From Phaseolus vulgaris (Eukaryota > Streptophyta > Magnoliopsida > Fabales > Fabaceae), in the NCBI RefSeq assembly GCF_000499845.2, contig NC_023749.2:34678017-34742016 (forward strand): DNA of 64,000 nucleotides, read 5' to 3'. The position numbers and the translations under genes are program-made. Each line of letters opens with the position of its first letter. Position 1 is the first letter of the stretch. Under the pieces are notes generated by a model that was not told where the DNA came from, ran no database searches, and saw only the letters and a program-made list of their open reading frames with translations. Below are positions 1 through 8,769 of the stretch, piece after piece.

Positions 1-287
1 GTCCTCTGCCTTCCCCCCTTGCCTGAGCTGGCCAGCTTGGCAAGTAGGTCAGCTCTAGCATTTTGTTCTCTTGGGACATGCACCAGCTCAAACGTAGTGA
101 AAGCTCCCTTCAACACTTGGACATACCTCAGATACGCCGCCATTTGCGGGTCTTTTCCCTGATACTCCCCGGTCACTTGCCCTGTGACCAATTGCGAATC
201 TCTCTTTGCCAAGAGGCTCTGCGCACCCATTTCTTTGGCCAAGAGCATTCCAGCGATCAGAGCTTCGTACTCAGCTTGGTTATTACT
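1..287 (-). pseudogene. aRNH domain of pol, element A (downstream half)
   Basis: The minus-strand translation reads like the aRNH C-terminal half seen intact in element 3. It includes an LLAKEMGAQ-like stretch, a KDPQMAAYLRYVQ block, HVPREQNARADLLAKLASSGKGGRQR-type residues and the acidic SDSQL-type position. The domain is cut at 287/288 by the solo LTR. Its first part resumes at 1285-1395 on the other side, after the TTACT duplication. It would have cleaved RNA in RNA-DNA hybrids during reverse transcription. Nothing here can be expressed intact because of the insertion. Confidence 0.75.
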
Positions 288-1279
288 TGATGGAGATCAA
301 GCCCAAGAGAACATGGAGGCCACTCATCAAGCTCAAGAAGAGGTGGAGGCACAAATGAAGGACGCCCATGGAGGTCAAAGTCCACCTCAAAGGATTACAA
401 GAAGCATGTTCAAAGCCTTGGGAGCTAGAGGACATTTATTTTCTCTTTTTGTAGTGACTTTAGTTGAAGGTGCTTAGAGGGAAACCTTAGAAACCTCTTT
501 TGTTATAGCATCTTTTAGGTTTTAGTTAGGAGCTTTAGGGGGGTGTATTAGTAGATAGGTGTAGGAGTAGAATAGGGGGTGCCAAAGTAAAGGAAAGGAT
601 CACACCTTCCTTGCCTTGCATTTTAGCGCCGGTTCTAGCTTGTTTTGGAGGGAATTTTGTTTTGTTTTAGCTTTCAATTTTCAGCACCTTAGGCTATAAA
701 TAGAGGTGCCTTCCTTGTAAATTTCAGATTTGAATTCATCTAAAGAAACTATACTCAAAATTGGAGTGAGCATTTGGAAAGCTTTTGAGCTTCTACTCTA
801 GTCTTATCTTGAAGGACCATGGTTTCCTCAAGTGGCGGCTTGCACACTCATCTAGGAGCATCCATACTTCTAGTGGCGTGATCATCCAACCATTCTTCCA
901 TCTTCATGAGCATTCTCTTCTCCTTCCTTCTTCTTTTTCAATTGTTCATGTTGCCTTGTGTTTTTGATTTGTTTTGGTTCGGCTATTCCAATTTTCCAGC
1001 ACCTTTGTTCTGTTTTTGTTTTCAATTCCTTTTATGTTCGGTTCATATGTGTTCTTGCATAATTCTGTTCGGTCAATTCATTTTATGTTTCCTTTGTTGA
1101 TTCAATTTGACAATATTTGGTTCAACCAAATGAGTTTGGGAATTGGTACTTGTTATTGGTGAGTTCTTGACTTAGAACCATGATCCAACTTCTAAGAAAG
1201 TGCCTCTATATTTTCCAGCTCAAGGTGATTCCTCAAAGTGTCAAGAATCTTGTTCTATGTGGCTATTGGAATCACATCA
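288..1279 (+). mobile_element. Solo LTR, chromovirus-like, with 5-bp target duplication
   Basis: A 992-bp insert runs from TGATGG to ACATCA and is bounded by TTACT at 283-287 and again at 1280-1284. Removing it rejoins the aRNH coding sequence of element A. A TATA box (TATAAATA) lies at 695-702, which sets the plus orientation. The first 190 bp are open and end in a basic TRSM-containing peptide with a stop at 475-477. This is like chromovirus polyproteins whose 3' end runs into the LTR. A purine and G-rich stretch near 533-542 lies inside. No primer-binding site or internal region is present, so it is a solo LTR left by LTR-LTR recombination. The exact family is unassigned. Confidence 0.82.
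695..702 (+). promoter_or_regulatory. TATA box of the solo LTR
   Basis: TATAAATA sits about 400 bp into the LTR, the usual place for the U3/R core promoter. It points rightward, away from the aRNH fragment on the left. Activity is not shown by sequence alone. Confidence 0.5.
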
Positions 1280-1284
1280 TTACT

Positions 1285-2876
1285 TGCCTTGAAGGCGAAA
1301 CGTAAGGCTTGCTCGATCAACACCCCATTAGGCCCTTCCAAGACTATCCCCGCACCACCTCCCTGCTGATTGGAGGACCCATCCACTGAAAGCATTCACT
1401 GTGATCCTAACTCCACCTCCTGGGGGGCACCTCCTGGCGAGAGCTCTGCAACGCAGTCTTCGTAGACTTGCCCTTTGATGGATCCCCTGGGCTCATACTG
1501 GATATCAAACTCTGACAGCTCCACTACCCAGCGAACGATCCTCCCAGCGACATCTGGCTTTTGCAGTACCTTCTGAATGGGGAGATCCGTCATCACCACC
1601 ACTGTGAAGTTGTGAAAATAGTGACGGAGCCTCCTGGCTGAGAATACCACTGCCAGTGCCGCCTTCTCCAACGACTGATATCTCTTCTTTGGGCCCTGTA
1701 AAGCCTTGCTTTCGAAGTAGACGGGCCTCTGTACTTGATCCTGCTCTTGGACCAGCACAGAGCTGATAGTCCACTTAGTCACAACGAAGTACAAACGAAG
1801 GGGAACGCCAGCCCATGGCTTGCACAGCACCGGAGGCGTCGCCAAGTACTCCTTCAACTTGAGGAATGCTGCTTCGCACTCATCTGTCCACGCAAAGCGG
1901 CTATTCCTCTCGAGGCACTGGAAGTAGGGGTGGCCCTTCTCACCTCTAGCAGACACGAACCTTGACAAAGCCGCCATTTCCCCGGTAAGTTGCTGCACTT
2001 CTTTCACTGAGGTTGGACTCCTCATGGCAATGATAGCTGCACACTTATCAGGGTTCGCCTCTATCCCCCTCTCCGTAAGCATAAAGCCAAAGAACTTACC
2101 CGCCTCAACTCTGAAGACACACTTCTCGGGGTTCAGCTTGAGGCGGTACTTGGATATGGTGGCAAACAGTTCTTCCAGATCCGTTGTGTGCCGCCCCCTC
2201 TCCTGCGCGGTCACCACCATGTCATCTACGTAGGCCTGCACGTTCCTTCCCAACATGGGTGCAAGGACCTTATCCATTAGTCTCTGGTAGGTGGCGCCCG
2301 CGTTCTTCAGCCCAAACGACATCACCTTATAGCAGTAACTACACGTCTCCGTCATGAACGCCGTTTTGCTCTCATCCCCTGGATGCATCTTTATCTTATT
2401 GTACCCTGAGGATGCCTTTAAGAAGCTCAACATCTTGCACCCTGAAGCGCTGTCCACCAACGCGTCGATGCTAGCTAAGGGGTACGAATCTTTAGGGCAC
2501 GCCTTATTCAAATCCGTGAAGTCGGCACACATTCTCCACTTTTCGTTCGCCTTCTTCACTAAGACGACATTGGCCAGCCACTCAGGGTATTGGATCTCCC
2601 TGATGTGCCCAAAACTTAACAATTTCTTTGTTTCCTCCTACACAACGAGGCGCCTTTCCTCGTTGAACTTCCTCCTCCTCTGTCGTATAGGCGGACCTTT
2701 GGATCCATGGTGAGATGGTGGCATAGGATGTCTGGGTCGATGCCAGGCATGTCCGAGGCGGACCATGCGAAAGCATCTAGGTGGCGCGAGATCACCGCAG
2801 CCACTTCATCCTGCTCCTCCTGGCTCAGCAAACGTCCCAACTTAAATACCTTGCCACCAATATGCTTCTCAACCAC
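1285..2876 (-). pseudogene. Reverse transcriptase, RNase H and start of aRNH, element A
   Basis: The long open stretch 1396-2622 carries RT and the Ty3-type RNase H. Visible landmarks are the ADFTDLNKACPKD block, the FGLKNAGATYQRLMD block, the catalytic YVDDMVV box, KLNPEKC and the LLTERGIEANPDKC connection. RNase H follows (VLVQEQDQ, YFESKALQGP, LEKAALAVVFSARRLRHYF). The RT N-terminal linker (SASDMPGIDP) lies in another frame at 2616-2876, so a frameshift occurs near 2690. At 1396-1398 a TGA replaces the tryptophan codon seen in element 3 just before the aRNH start (LSVDGSSNQQG), which continues to 1285. Pol would copy the element RNA into DNA. This copy cannot make it. Confidence 0.85.
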
Positions 2877-2888
2877 GTTGTCTATTGG

Positions 2889-3742
2889 TTAGGGTCGCCT
2901 GTCTCGCATGCTCTCCGCCCGAGACTCGCTTCTGCGGCCTTCTCTTATAGGCGTCGCCCCATCGGGTGTTTCAGGCGAGGCCTCCTCTGATACTTCTTCC
3001 ATAGGCGATGCTCCCTCGTATGCTTCTTCCATGGGCGATGCCTCCCCACGTGTTTCTTCTAAGCGCGCGTCTTCCCTAGGCGTCGCCTCCACGGGTGGGG
3101 CCTCGACAGGCGTCGACTTTGCAGGCGTCGCCTCTTCCAAGGGCTCTACCTCCATTGGTGTATCTGAAACGGGCGGGCTTTCCATCACCATGACCACGCC
3201 CCTCTTTGTTTTTAAGTTATTCTCATAGCATTTTCGGGCCTCCTCCTGATCTGACTTGATCACGATCACCCTACCACAAAGGTCTGGCAGCTTCATCTTC
3301 ATGTGGCGCGTGGAGGCCACTGCTCTTAGCCTATTCAGCGCAGACCTACCCAACAGAATGTTGTAAGCTGAATTGGCATTCACTACCAAGTACCGAATGC
3401 TTTCTGTACGGGACGCCGTTCCATCCGTAAATGTCGTCCTTAGCTCTAAATAGCCACGTACCTCCACTTGTCCCTTGCAAACCCATACAAGCATCCAGTG
3501 TAGGGCCTCAACAAGTCAGGGGACAACTGTAGCTTGTTGAAGGTCGACCAGAATATGACATCTGCAGAACTCCCCTGGTCGACGAGGACTTGGTGTACCT
3601 TTCTTGCAGCGGTGACGACCGAAATGACCATAGGGTCATTGTCATGAGGGACGACATCTCGCAGGTCAGCCTTTGTGAACACAAGGTCTGACTCCCACAG
3701 GTCATCCAAGCCTTCCTCAGCAACTGAATTTACTGACCTCAC
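2889..3742 (-). pseudogene. Aspartic protease region, element A
   Basis: The retropepsin active site reads VLVDQGSSADV in the open stretch 3446-3742. The flap and helix part (SAYNILLGRSALNRL) is in a second frame at 2889-3494, so a frameshift separates the halves within 3446-3494. After the protease comes an unusual acidic repeat region rich in P-E-A-T-P and EEA units before the RT linker. In the related copy B this spacer is much shorter. The family's job is to cleave the Gag-Pol polyprotein. A stop also separates this region from gag (3743-3772). Confidence 0.78.
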
Positions 3743-3772
3743 ATACCTCCTACGCTGAGAGGTAGTGGGACC

Positions 3773-4912
3773 TCAACCTGAGAAGCCACAAGAGATGGTG
3801 TGGACTTCCCCATGGATCAGCATCTCGTGTGCCTGTTCCTCCTCTGGTACCGCCAGAGCTTCGGCCGTAGAAGACCCAGCCAAATAATCCTTCAAAAAAC
3901 CATTCTTCACCAGCTCATCCAACTGATGACCCAACGCCAAGTAGTTGTTGATGTGGTGCCCGAATGCCTCATGGAACTCGCACCACGAGTCTTTGTGAGG
4001 TCCCAACACCTTATCAGTCTTCACTGGTGGTCTCAGCCTATCTTCAATATTAGGCACAGCGATGAGATCCTTCAACTCTACTACGAAGTTGTTCCTTAGT
4101 GGCCTATTTCCTTCCCTCGCCGGCCTGTTTCCCTCCGCTCGCCCCCTAGCCCGGGGCCTCCTCGCCTCGTACGGGCGCCTCCTATCCTGATTCTTCCTCC
4201 CCGTCGTGGCCTCGTTGACCCTAGCGGGTTGTGCTCTCGAAGATGCTCTTGGGCGCGCGGGTGCAACACTTGTGCGCTTCTCGCAAACTTCGCCCTCAGT
4301 GGCGATGTGTTCCACAGCACGACGCCTTATCTCAGCAAAAGTTCGGGGGCGGTTGCGGATGATTGACTCACAGAAAGGCCCTGGACACACCCCCTTTCTG
4401 AACGCGCAGACGATCATGGGCTCCTCTGTGGTGCCAACCTTCACCACCTGGGCCCCAAAGCGATTGATGTATTCCTTCAAGGTTTCGCTCTGGTACTGCT
4501 TGACGTCGAACAAGTCGTACAAAACTGGCGGTGGAGCCCTGTTGGCTAGGTACTGCTCCCTGAACAGTTGTGAAAGGTAGGCGAAGGAGGTGATATGGCC
4601 ATCTGGAAGGCTGATGAACCAGTCCATAGCCATCCCAGTCAGAGTGCTCATGAAGAGCTTGCATCTTACGGCATCGGATCCGCCTACCAGCATCATTTGC
4701 GTGTGGAACACAGTGAGATGTGCTTCGGGATCCTCCATTCCAGTGAAAGTCACCTTAGGACCCACAAACGTGTTATGGATCACCGCCTCCAAGATCGACT
4801 GTGAGAACGGCGTAGAAAACCCCCTTGGTTGAGTGAAACACTGATTAGAATCGTAACTAACTTCTATCTCTCTCTTTCCAATCACTTGAGCGCACAATGA
4901 GTATGCAAGCAA
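3773..4912 (-). pseudogene. Gag, element A, N-terminally truncated
   Basis: The 379-codon open frame contains a retrotransposon Gag domain (about residues 45-150: TFVGPKVTFTGMEDPEAHL, LFMSTLTGMAMDWF, LSQLFREQYLANR), a basic Arg-rich stretch (about 220-285) and a knuckle-like CEFHEAFGHHINNY near residue 314. The last cysteine of that knuckle, present in copy B, is tyrosine here. The first roughly 30 residues do not look like Gag. They read through LTR-like sequence, so the natural leader, primer-binding site and Gag N-terminus are deleted and the LTR is fused to gag near 4830-4850. The frame is open but the protein is unlikely to be functional. Confidence 0.75.
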
Positions 4913-5299
4913 ATGATCAGAAAGTGTGTTAATGAGCGAAAACGTACCTTACTAAGCTTTCAGAGAAGCTTATATACCTTGGGTTTCAGCACCTGTACCG
5001 ATCACGTCATCAGGTGTGATGACGTGTCCTGCACGTGCTTGGGTGGGGCGTGCTCAGCGACAGGATTCCCAGAGTGGACATTCGTTGGTGGCAAGGTTTC
5101 CCCAGCTAGAACATGCATGGCGTAGCAATAAGGAGGGTGCCATTCGCGACGAGCGATATCACAGAGATGATGCACTTTGTTGCATCCGATACTCGCCTTG
5201 TCGGGTGGTGTTTCACAATGCATTATGTGCTAGGTTGCTCCTTAAGTCGAGGACTTAGCTGTGCAGCTGGTTACTACACAAGAATGACGTTCAAGTTGC

Positions 5300-5485
5300 C
5301 CCAATCCAGATGACGACACGTGTAGGGTTGGATGTCACCAGTTACTCCAACCTAGATGATGACACGTGTAGGGTTGGGAGCAATGGAGAAATGACGCTCA
5401 AGTTGCCTTAGCTCAGATGACGACACGTGTAGGGTTGGGCGCTACCTGCTATCCCAGCCCAGATGGCGACACGTGCAGGGCTGGA
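5300..5485 (+). promoter_or_regulatory. Tandem G-box repeats in LTR U3
   Basis: Four diverged repeats built on GAYGACACGTGTAGGGTTGG place CACGTG at 5317, 5363, 5424 and 5470. A fifth CACGTG lies at 5032. CACGTG is the plant G-box/ABRE core bound by bZIP and bHLH factors. The repeats end about 60 bp upstream of the TATA box, as expected for a U3 enhancer. Stress or ABA response is an inference. Confidence 0.6.
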
Positions 5486-5537
5486 TGCGAGCCACGCGTC
5501 CAAAAGCATAACGGCCTGGAGAGAGAAGAAACCTAAC

Positions 5538-5544
5538 TATAAAG
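5538..5544 (+). promoter_or_regulatory. TATA box of the nested solo LTR
   Basis: TATAAAG lies 60 bp downstream of the last G-box repeat and about 290 bp from the LTR end. It points in the plus direction, opposite to host element A. Confidence 0.55.
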
Positions 5545-5954
5545 GTAACCTTAACAGAATTTGCAGAGGTACGTTTTTCATTACGGCTGATACTGCTAGG
5601 GTTGTGTGCCTACAGTACGGTCCTACAGAGCATATTCTCTCTTAGTTTTTGGGTGTTCTGGTCACTGACTTGAGCGTCGGAGCGCCACCGGTCGTAGAGG
5701 CGCCACTGTGTGTTTTTCAGGTTCTCAAAGAGGCTATCTGTGGAGTGGACTTGGAGGGCACGTGGTGCCAAGCTGGTGAGGAAGATCGTGACGAGGCAAC
5801 GCTCTTGCGCTAAGTCAACCGGCAGGATCAGCACCTATTGACTTTCTCCCTTGGGGCCCTTGGTGGGTCCCATCATGTGTTTGAATTTGACCTTGACTTT
5901 GACTTTGGTCAACGCCCGGGGACGGGTCGGTACATCCATATACATACGGATAAG

Positions 5955-6345
5955 TTTAACTCATGGAGATGGATAAATATGAAGATGATGAGATTTTTTT
6001 TGTGAAGTTAGCTTGTGATGCCATACACGACAATAACTCTATCGGGAACAATAACTTCTTTAAGGCATTTTGGATGGTGAAGGAATCCCCATCGGCTCAA
6101 GTGCTTGCATGGAGGGCGATTCTTGACAAATTACCCACTAGACTAAACCTGGTTAAGGAGGGATTAATATTACCAATGCATTGTTCCCATTGTGCCAAAT
6201 ATGCCCAAAATCTTTACAACACCTATTTTACAATATAAAGTAGCACCTTTAGCTTGGAATACATGCCACACTCGGGTGGGAATTCAATTAGTTCAACATA
6301 ACAACCTTTTTGCTCATTTTGATGGACTTATCATGTCACTCGTTA
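5955..6345 (+). pseudogene. LINE relic (zf-RVT region)
   Basis: The frame 5963-6238 reads FFKAFWMVKESPSAQVLAWR, then LDKLPTRLNLVKEG and a CSHC pair. This is the pattern of the zinc-binding domain at the end of plant non-LTR reverse transcriptases (zf-RVT). In another frame just after it, words like RVGIQLVQHNNLFAHFD continue the typical tail, so a frameshift or stop lies near 6238. Only this end piece is present; RT and endonuclease are absent. It is old, broken DNA into which element A inserted. A host gene derived from this domain is possible but not supported. Confidence 0.55.
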
Positions 6346-6466
6346 GCTGACCACTATCAAACCACCATCAATATATAGTATCTTGTACGAGATGTACATG
6401 TTTCGACATAAGAGGTGTGCCTTAGAGATTTCACATTGACTAAAGATAAAACTAATTCAGAATATA

Positions 6467-6826
6467 CAATGGTACAAAATCATTGAATAAAAACCTATTT
6501 CAAAGACAAAAATAATTAGTTACTATATTGACTAAATTAGATACTATTTTAGAGACTAAAAATATTATTGGTATTTAAAGTAGTTTCTATTACCTAATTT
6601 GTTTTAGCTACCATCTTTAGATTCTAAATTAATTGGTAGATAAAACCTTGGTAGCTAATTAGATACCAATTTAGAAACTAGTTTATAAATTATATTAACA
6701 ATGAAAACTACTTTTAGATATAAATAATGTTTTTAGGCTATAAAATAATATCTAATTTAGTAAATATAGCAACTAATTATTTTTTTTCTCTAAAATTGAA
6801 TTCTTTTTAATGATTTTCTTGTAGTG
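6467..6826. mobile_element. CACTA-type MITE with 3-bp target duplication
   Basis: The right end reads TTTTCTTGTAGTG, the inverse of the CACTACAAGAAAA terminus typical of plant CACTA elements. The left end is a decayed copy (CAATGGTACAAAATCATTG). The termini continue as long inverted repeats: the block near 6500-6550 (ATAATTAGTTACTATATTG, CTAAATTAGATA) recurs inverted near 6735-6790. ATA at 6464-6466 repeats at 6827-6829. The 360-bp body is AT-rich and non-coding, so it is non-autonomous. Confidence 0.75.
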
Positions 6827-6829
6827 ATA

Positions 6830-7352
6830 TAAGTGGAGACAATCCTTACCTATCAAACCGATTTTGTCATAGTGAGTTAGACTTAAACTCACTTTTCTTT
6901 CATTTTTGTTTGTACTTTTTTTTTTCTAAACCAAGCAAAGCATTAATGATCTTTGTTCTTACCAAATTTGGTGTTGGGCCTTCCAAGTTGTGGAATCCAA
7001 TTTGTTGGTGTAGACCAAGTTTCTCCTTAGAGGATTGCTGATCTTTATCACCAAATGTTGAGTGGAAGTCAACCTATAGAAGACTCTTCGACGCTCAAGT
7101 TATACCTTTTTCTATGTAGGTCTGGCAGTGGGAAACTATGACATTTCACTTTAAGGTTTTAAAATTTTAAACCTTATAACCTTTCCGTATATAAAGTTTC
7201 ACTTCTTCCATGTTTTTCAAGATTACTATTTCTTCTTCGATTTTCTTCTTCTTCTTCTTCTTCTTCTTCTTCTTTAGGCTTCCCCCTATTGCGGATCCCG
7301 AGTACTCCTGGGTGCTCGGTGAAGTAAACCATTATTCTTCGGTGTTTACTTG
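6830..7352. other. AT-rich intergenic DNA with a TTC microsatellite
   Basis: No coding signal was seen. A TTC/CTT run of about 11 units lies near 7243-7275, and a TATATAAAG-like box lies near 7188-7196. It separates the MITE from the 3' LTR of element 2 and may be a remnant of an older LTR or promoter. Confidence 0.4.
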
Positions 7353-8205
7353 TGTTCTTGCCGGTTGACTCGCTTGCCAGTTGACTCTAACGACGATCTC
7401 ACGCCTTCTTGTCTCCTCCTAGGTTTGCGCTTTCCTGGATCGAAATACTCTGTACCTGCAAAGACAAAGGGCCCTAGAGGCCGTTTGCACTCCGACGCTC
7501 AAGTCAATACTGGGGCTAAGAAACAGTATGTGTGTGTAATAGTTCTAATCACAAAAATTGCGTACCATGTGGGTTTTCTAACTACCCTTATTATAGCCTA
7601 GGGTTTCTTCTGTTTTTGTTACCCACATTTAGGGTTTTTGGAGGAATGCCCTTGCGCCGCTGTTACCCAATCTTAGTGTAATCTAGCGCGTAAGGCTCCC
7701 CTTGCTGGAGTGCAAACTTTAACAGAATGGCCACCTGGGTACCAACTTGTGCACCAAATCTCTGGGGCCATTCGTTCTGGGGGTGCCTTAACTATTCACA
7801 TGACATGCATGCAACTTCCCTTGGTAACCCTAACCCTAACGGGCATTCGTGGCTTCTAAGACTCTTTACTTGTGTTGCGCCCTGTTGTGCTATCCACACC
7901 ACACGCATGGGCACCCTGTGACTTAGGCTTTCCCCTACCTCTGGGCGTTTTACTAATAACTGGTGTGTTTTCTGGGACCCACTCTTCGTGGCCCAATTTA
8001 GTTTGAACCACTGATGCCCGATGTCACATCGGCCTTACTCTATTGTCGAGGACACGTCGGCACATTCTGGTGATCGACATCCGACAACTAATCGACACCC
8101 TAGCTCATGGCGCTTGTGGGACACTGACTCATGCCGTTTGTGGGACCCAGCTTACGTCACCCACCATTACTAGCGGTCGTCGAAGTCCAAGGACTGGTCG
8201 GTACA
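7353..8205 (-). repeat. 3' LTR of element 2
   Basis: In minus orientation this LTR starts TGTACCGACCAG at 8205 and ends GGCAAGAACA at 7353. Both ends match the family termini seen at 4994-5830 and 20191-20984. The family U5 motif CGACGCTCAAGTC lies near 7495. It is adjoined on the internal side by a polypurine tract. Boundaries may be off by a few bases. Confidence 0.7.
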
Positions 8206-8218
8206 GAAGCCCCCCATT
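8206..8218 (-). other. Polypurine tract of element 2
   Basis: The minus strand reads GAATGGGGGGCTTC immediately before the LTR start. It has the same form and place as the tract of element 3 (GACTGGGGGGCTTG). Polypurine tracts prime plus-strand DNA synthesis. Confidence 0.6.
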
Positions 8219-8769
8219 CTCGATCTGTTAACTCGTTCAGCGAAGAGACTAAGTCATCGCCCTTGGTGACCTACGTGGCACTTGGTGAAAGCACGTGAAC
8301 AGTGCACCGAAGTGACGTCTCTCCGTACTCGTTTTAATCTGCACACACGTGGCAAGATCAACGACTAGGACTTTTTGTCGCTTGCAGTCCCTTGTTTACG
8401 TTAAATTCTTTCAAAACCCTGCGCTTCTTCATTGTTCCATTACTTCGCTGAAACTTTCTTCGATCATTCTCTTTCTCTCAAACGCTTTCGCTTCTCCTTC
8501 ATCCATATCGACCTTCAAACCTTAATTGCTTAAAGGTATGATTTTTATTTCATGACTTGCTCTTGTTTCATGATTCCGCTGCTCATAACATGCTATAACT
8601 GCTCTGGGTCTGTTTAAGATTTTTGCACTTTAGGTTTTCCTACACTTTACACTGTTTGCGTTCTTTGACTGTTGCGTTTCTATTTCTCTGGTTCATTGAG
8701 CCATGCCGTCGCTTCTTCTGAGCCCTCGTTTTTCTTCCTTTCTCCTCTCCCTTTTTAGCTTTCTTCAAG
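8219..8769 (+). promoter_or_regulatory. Leader of antisense ORF with 5'-UTR intron (8536-8758)
   Basis: This region aligns by words with 21000-21578 in element 3 (GCGAAGA, CTACGTGGCAC, ACACGTGGC, a T/C-rich stretch before the start). An AAAG|GTATG donor at 8536 and a CTTTTTAG acceptor ending at 8758 frame a T-rich intron of 223 bp, ending 11 bp before the ATG. Element 3 has the equivalent 234-bp intron. The promoter itself is not identified. Confidence 0.55.

Larger units (their letters stand above)
4994..5830 (+). mobile_element. Solo LTR of a Tat element, opposite orientation, nested in element A's LTR
   Basis: An 837-bp segment starts TGTACCGATC and ends GGCAGGATCA. It is flanked by GCACC at 4989-4993 and 5831-5835. 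Both termini match the LTR ends of elements A, 2 and 3, so it is the same family inserted in inverse orientation. The U3 carries five CACGTG motifs, TATAAAG at 5538-5544, and a U5 segment with the family GACTTGAGCGTCGG motif. There is no internal sequence, so it is a solo LTR. Confidence 0.82.
1..5934 (-). mobile_element. Ty3/gypsy element A (Tat lineage), partial, broken
   Basis: Reading the minus strand from 5934 downward gives a 5' LTR, gag, protease, RT, RNase H and then aRNH, which runs off the window at base 1. The Tat assignment rests on the second, archaeal-type RNase H after the RT-RNaseH block and on close similarity to elements 2, B and 3 here. Every coding part is broken by frameshifts or stops, so the copy looks non-autonomous. 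Two later solo LTRs interrupt it, at 288-1279 and 4994-5830. The 5' LTR begins TGTACCGACC on the minus strand at 5934. The integrase and 3' LTR lie outside the window. Confidence 0.8.
4850..5934 (-). repeat. 5' LTR of element A, truncated and interrupted
   Basis: On the minus strand the LTR begins TGTACCGACC at 5934. It runs to 5831, is interrupted by the solo LTR 4994-5830, and resumes at 4993 with a TATATA core promoter near 4970-4976. A CGCTCAAGT motif shared with the U5 of the other Tat LTRs follows, and then the sequence fuses to gag. The 3' end of the LTR and the primer-binding site are missing. The DNA just right of 5934 is the element's target and belongs to a LINE relic. Confidence 0.65.

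Noticed and set aside
7818..7842. Telomere-like CCCTAAC words
   Set aside because: Only two units and not the plant CCCTAAA form. They lie inside the U3 of an LTR.
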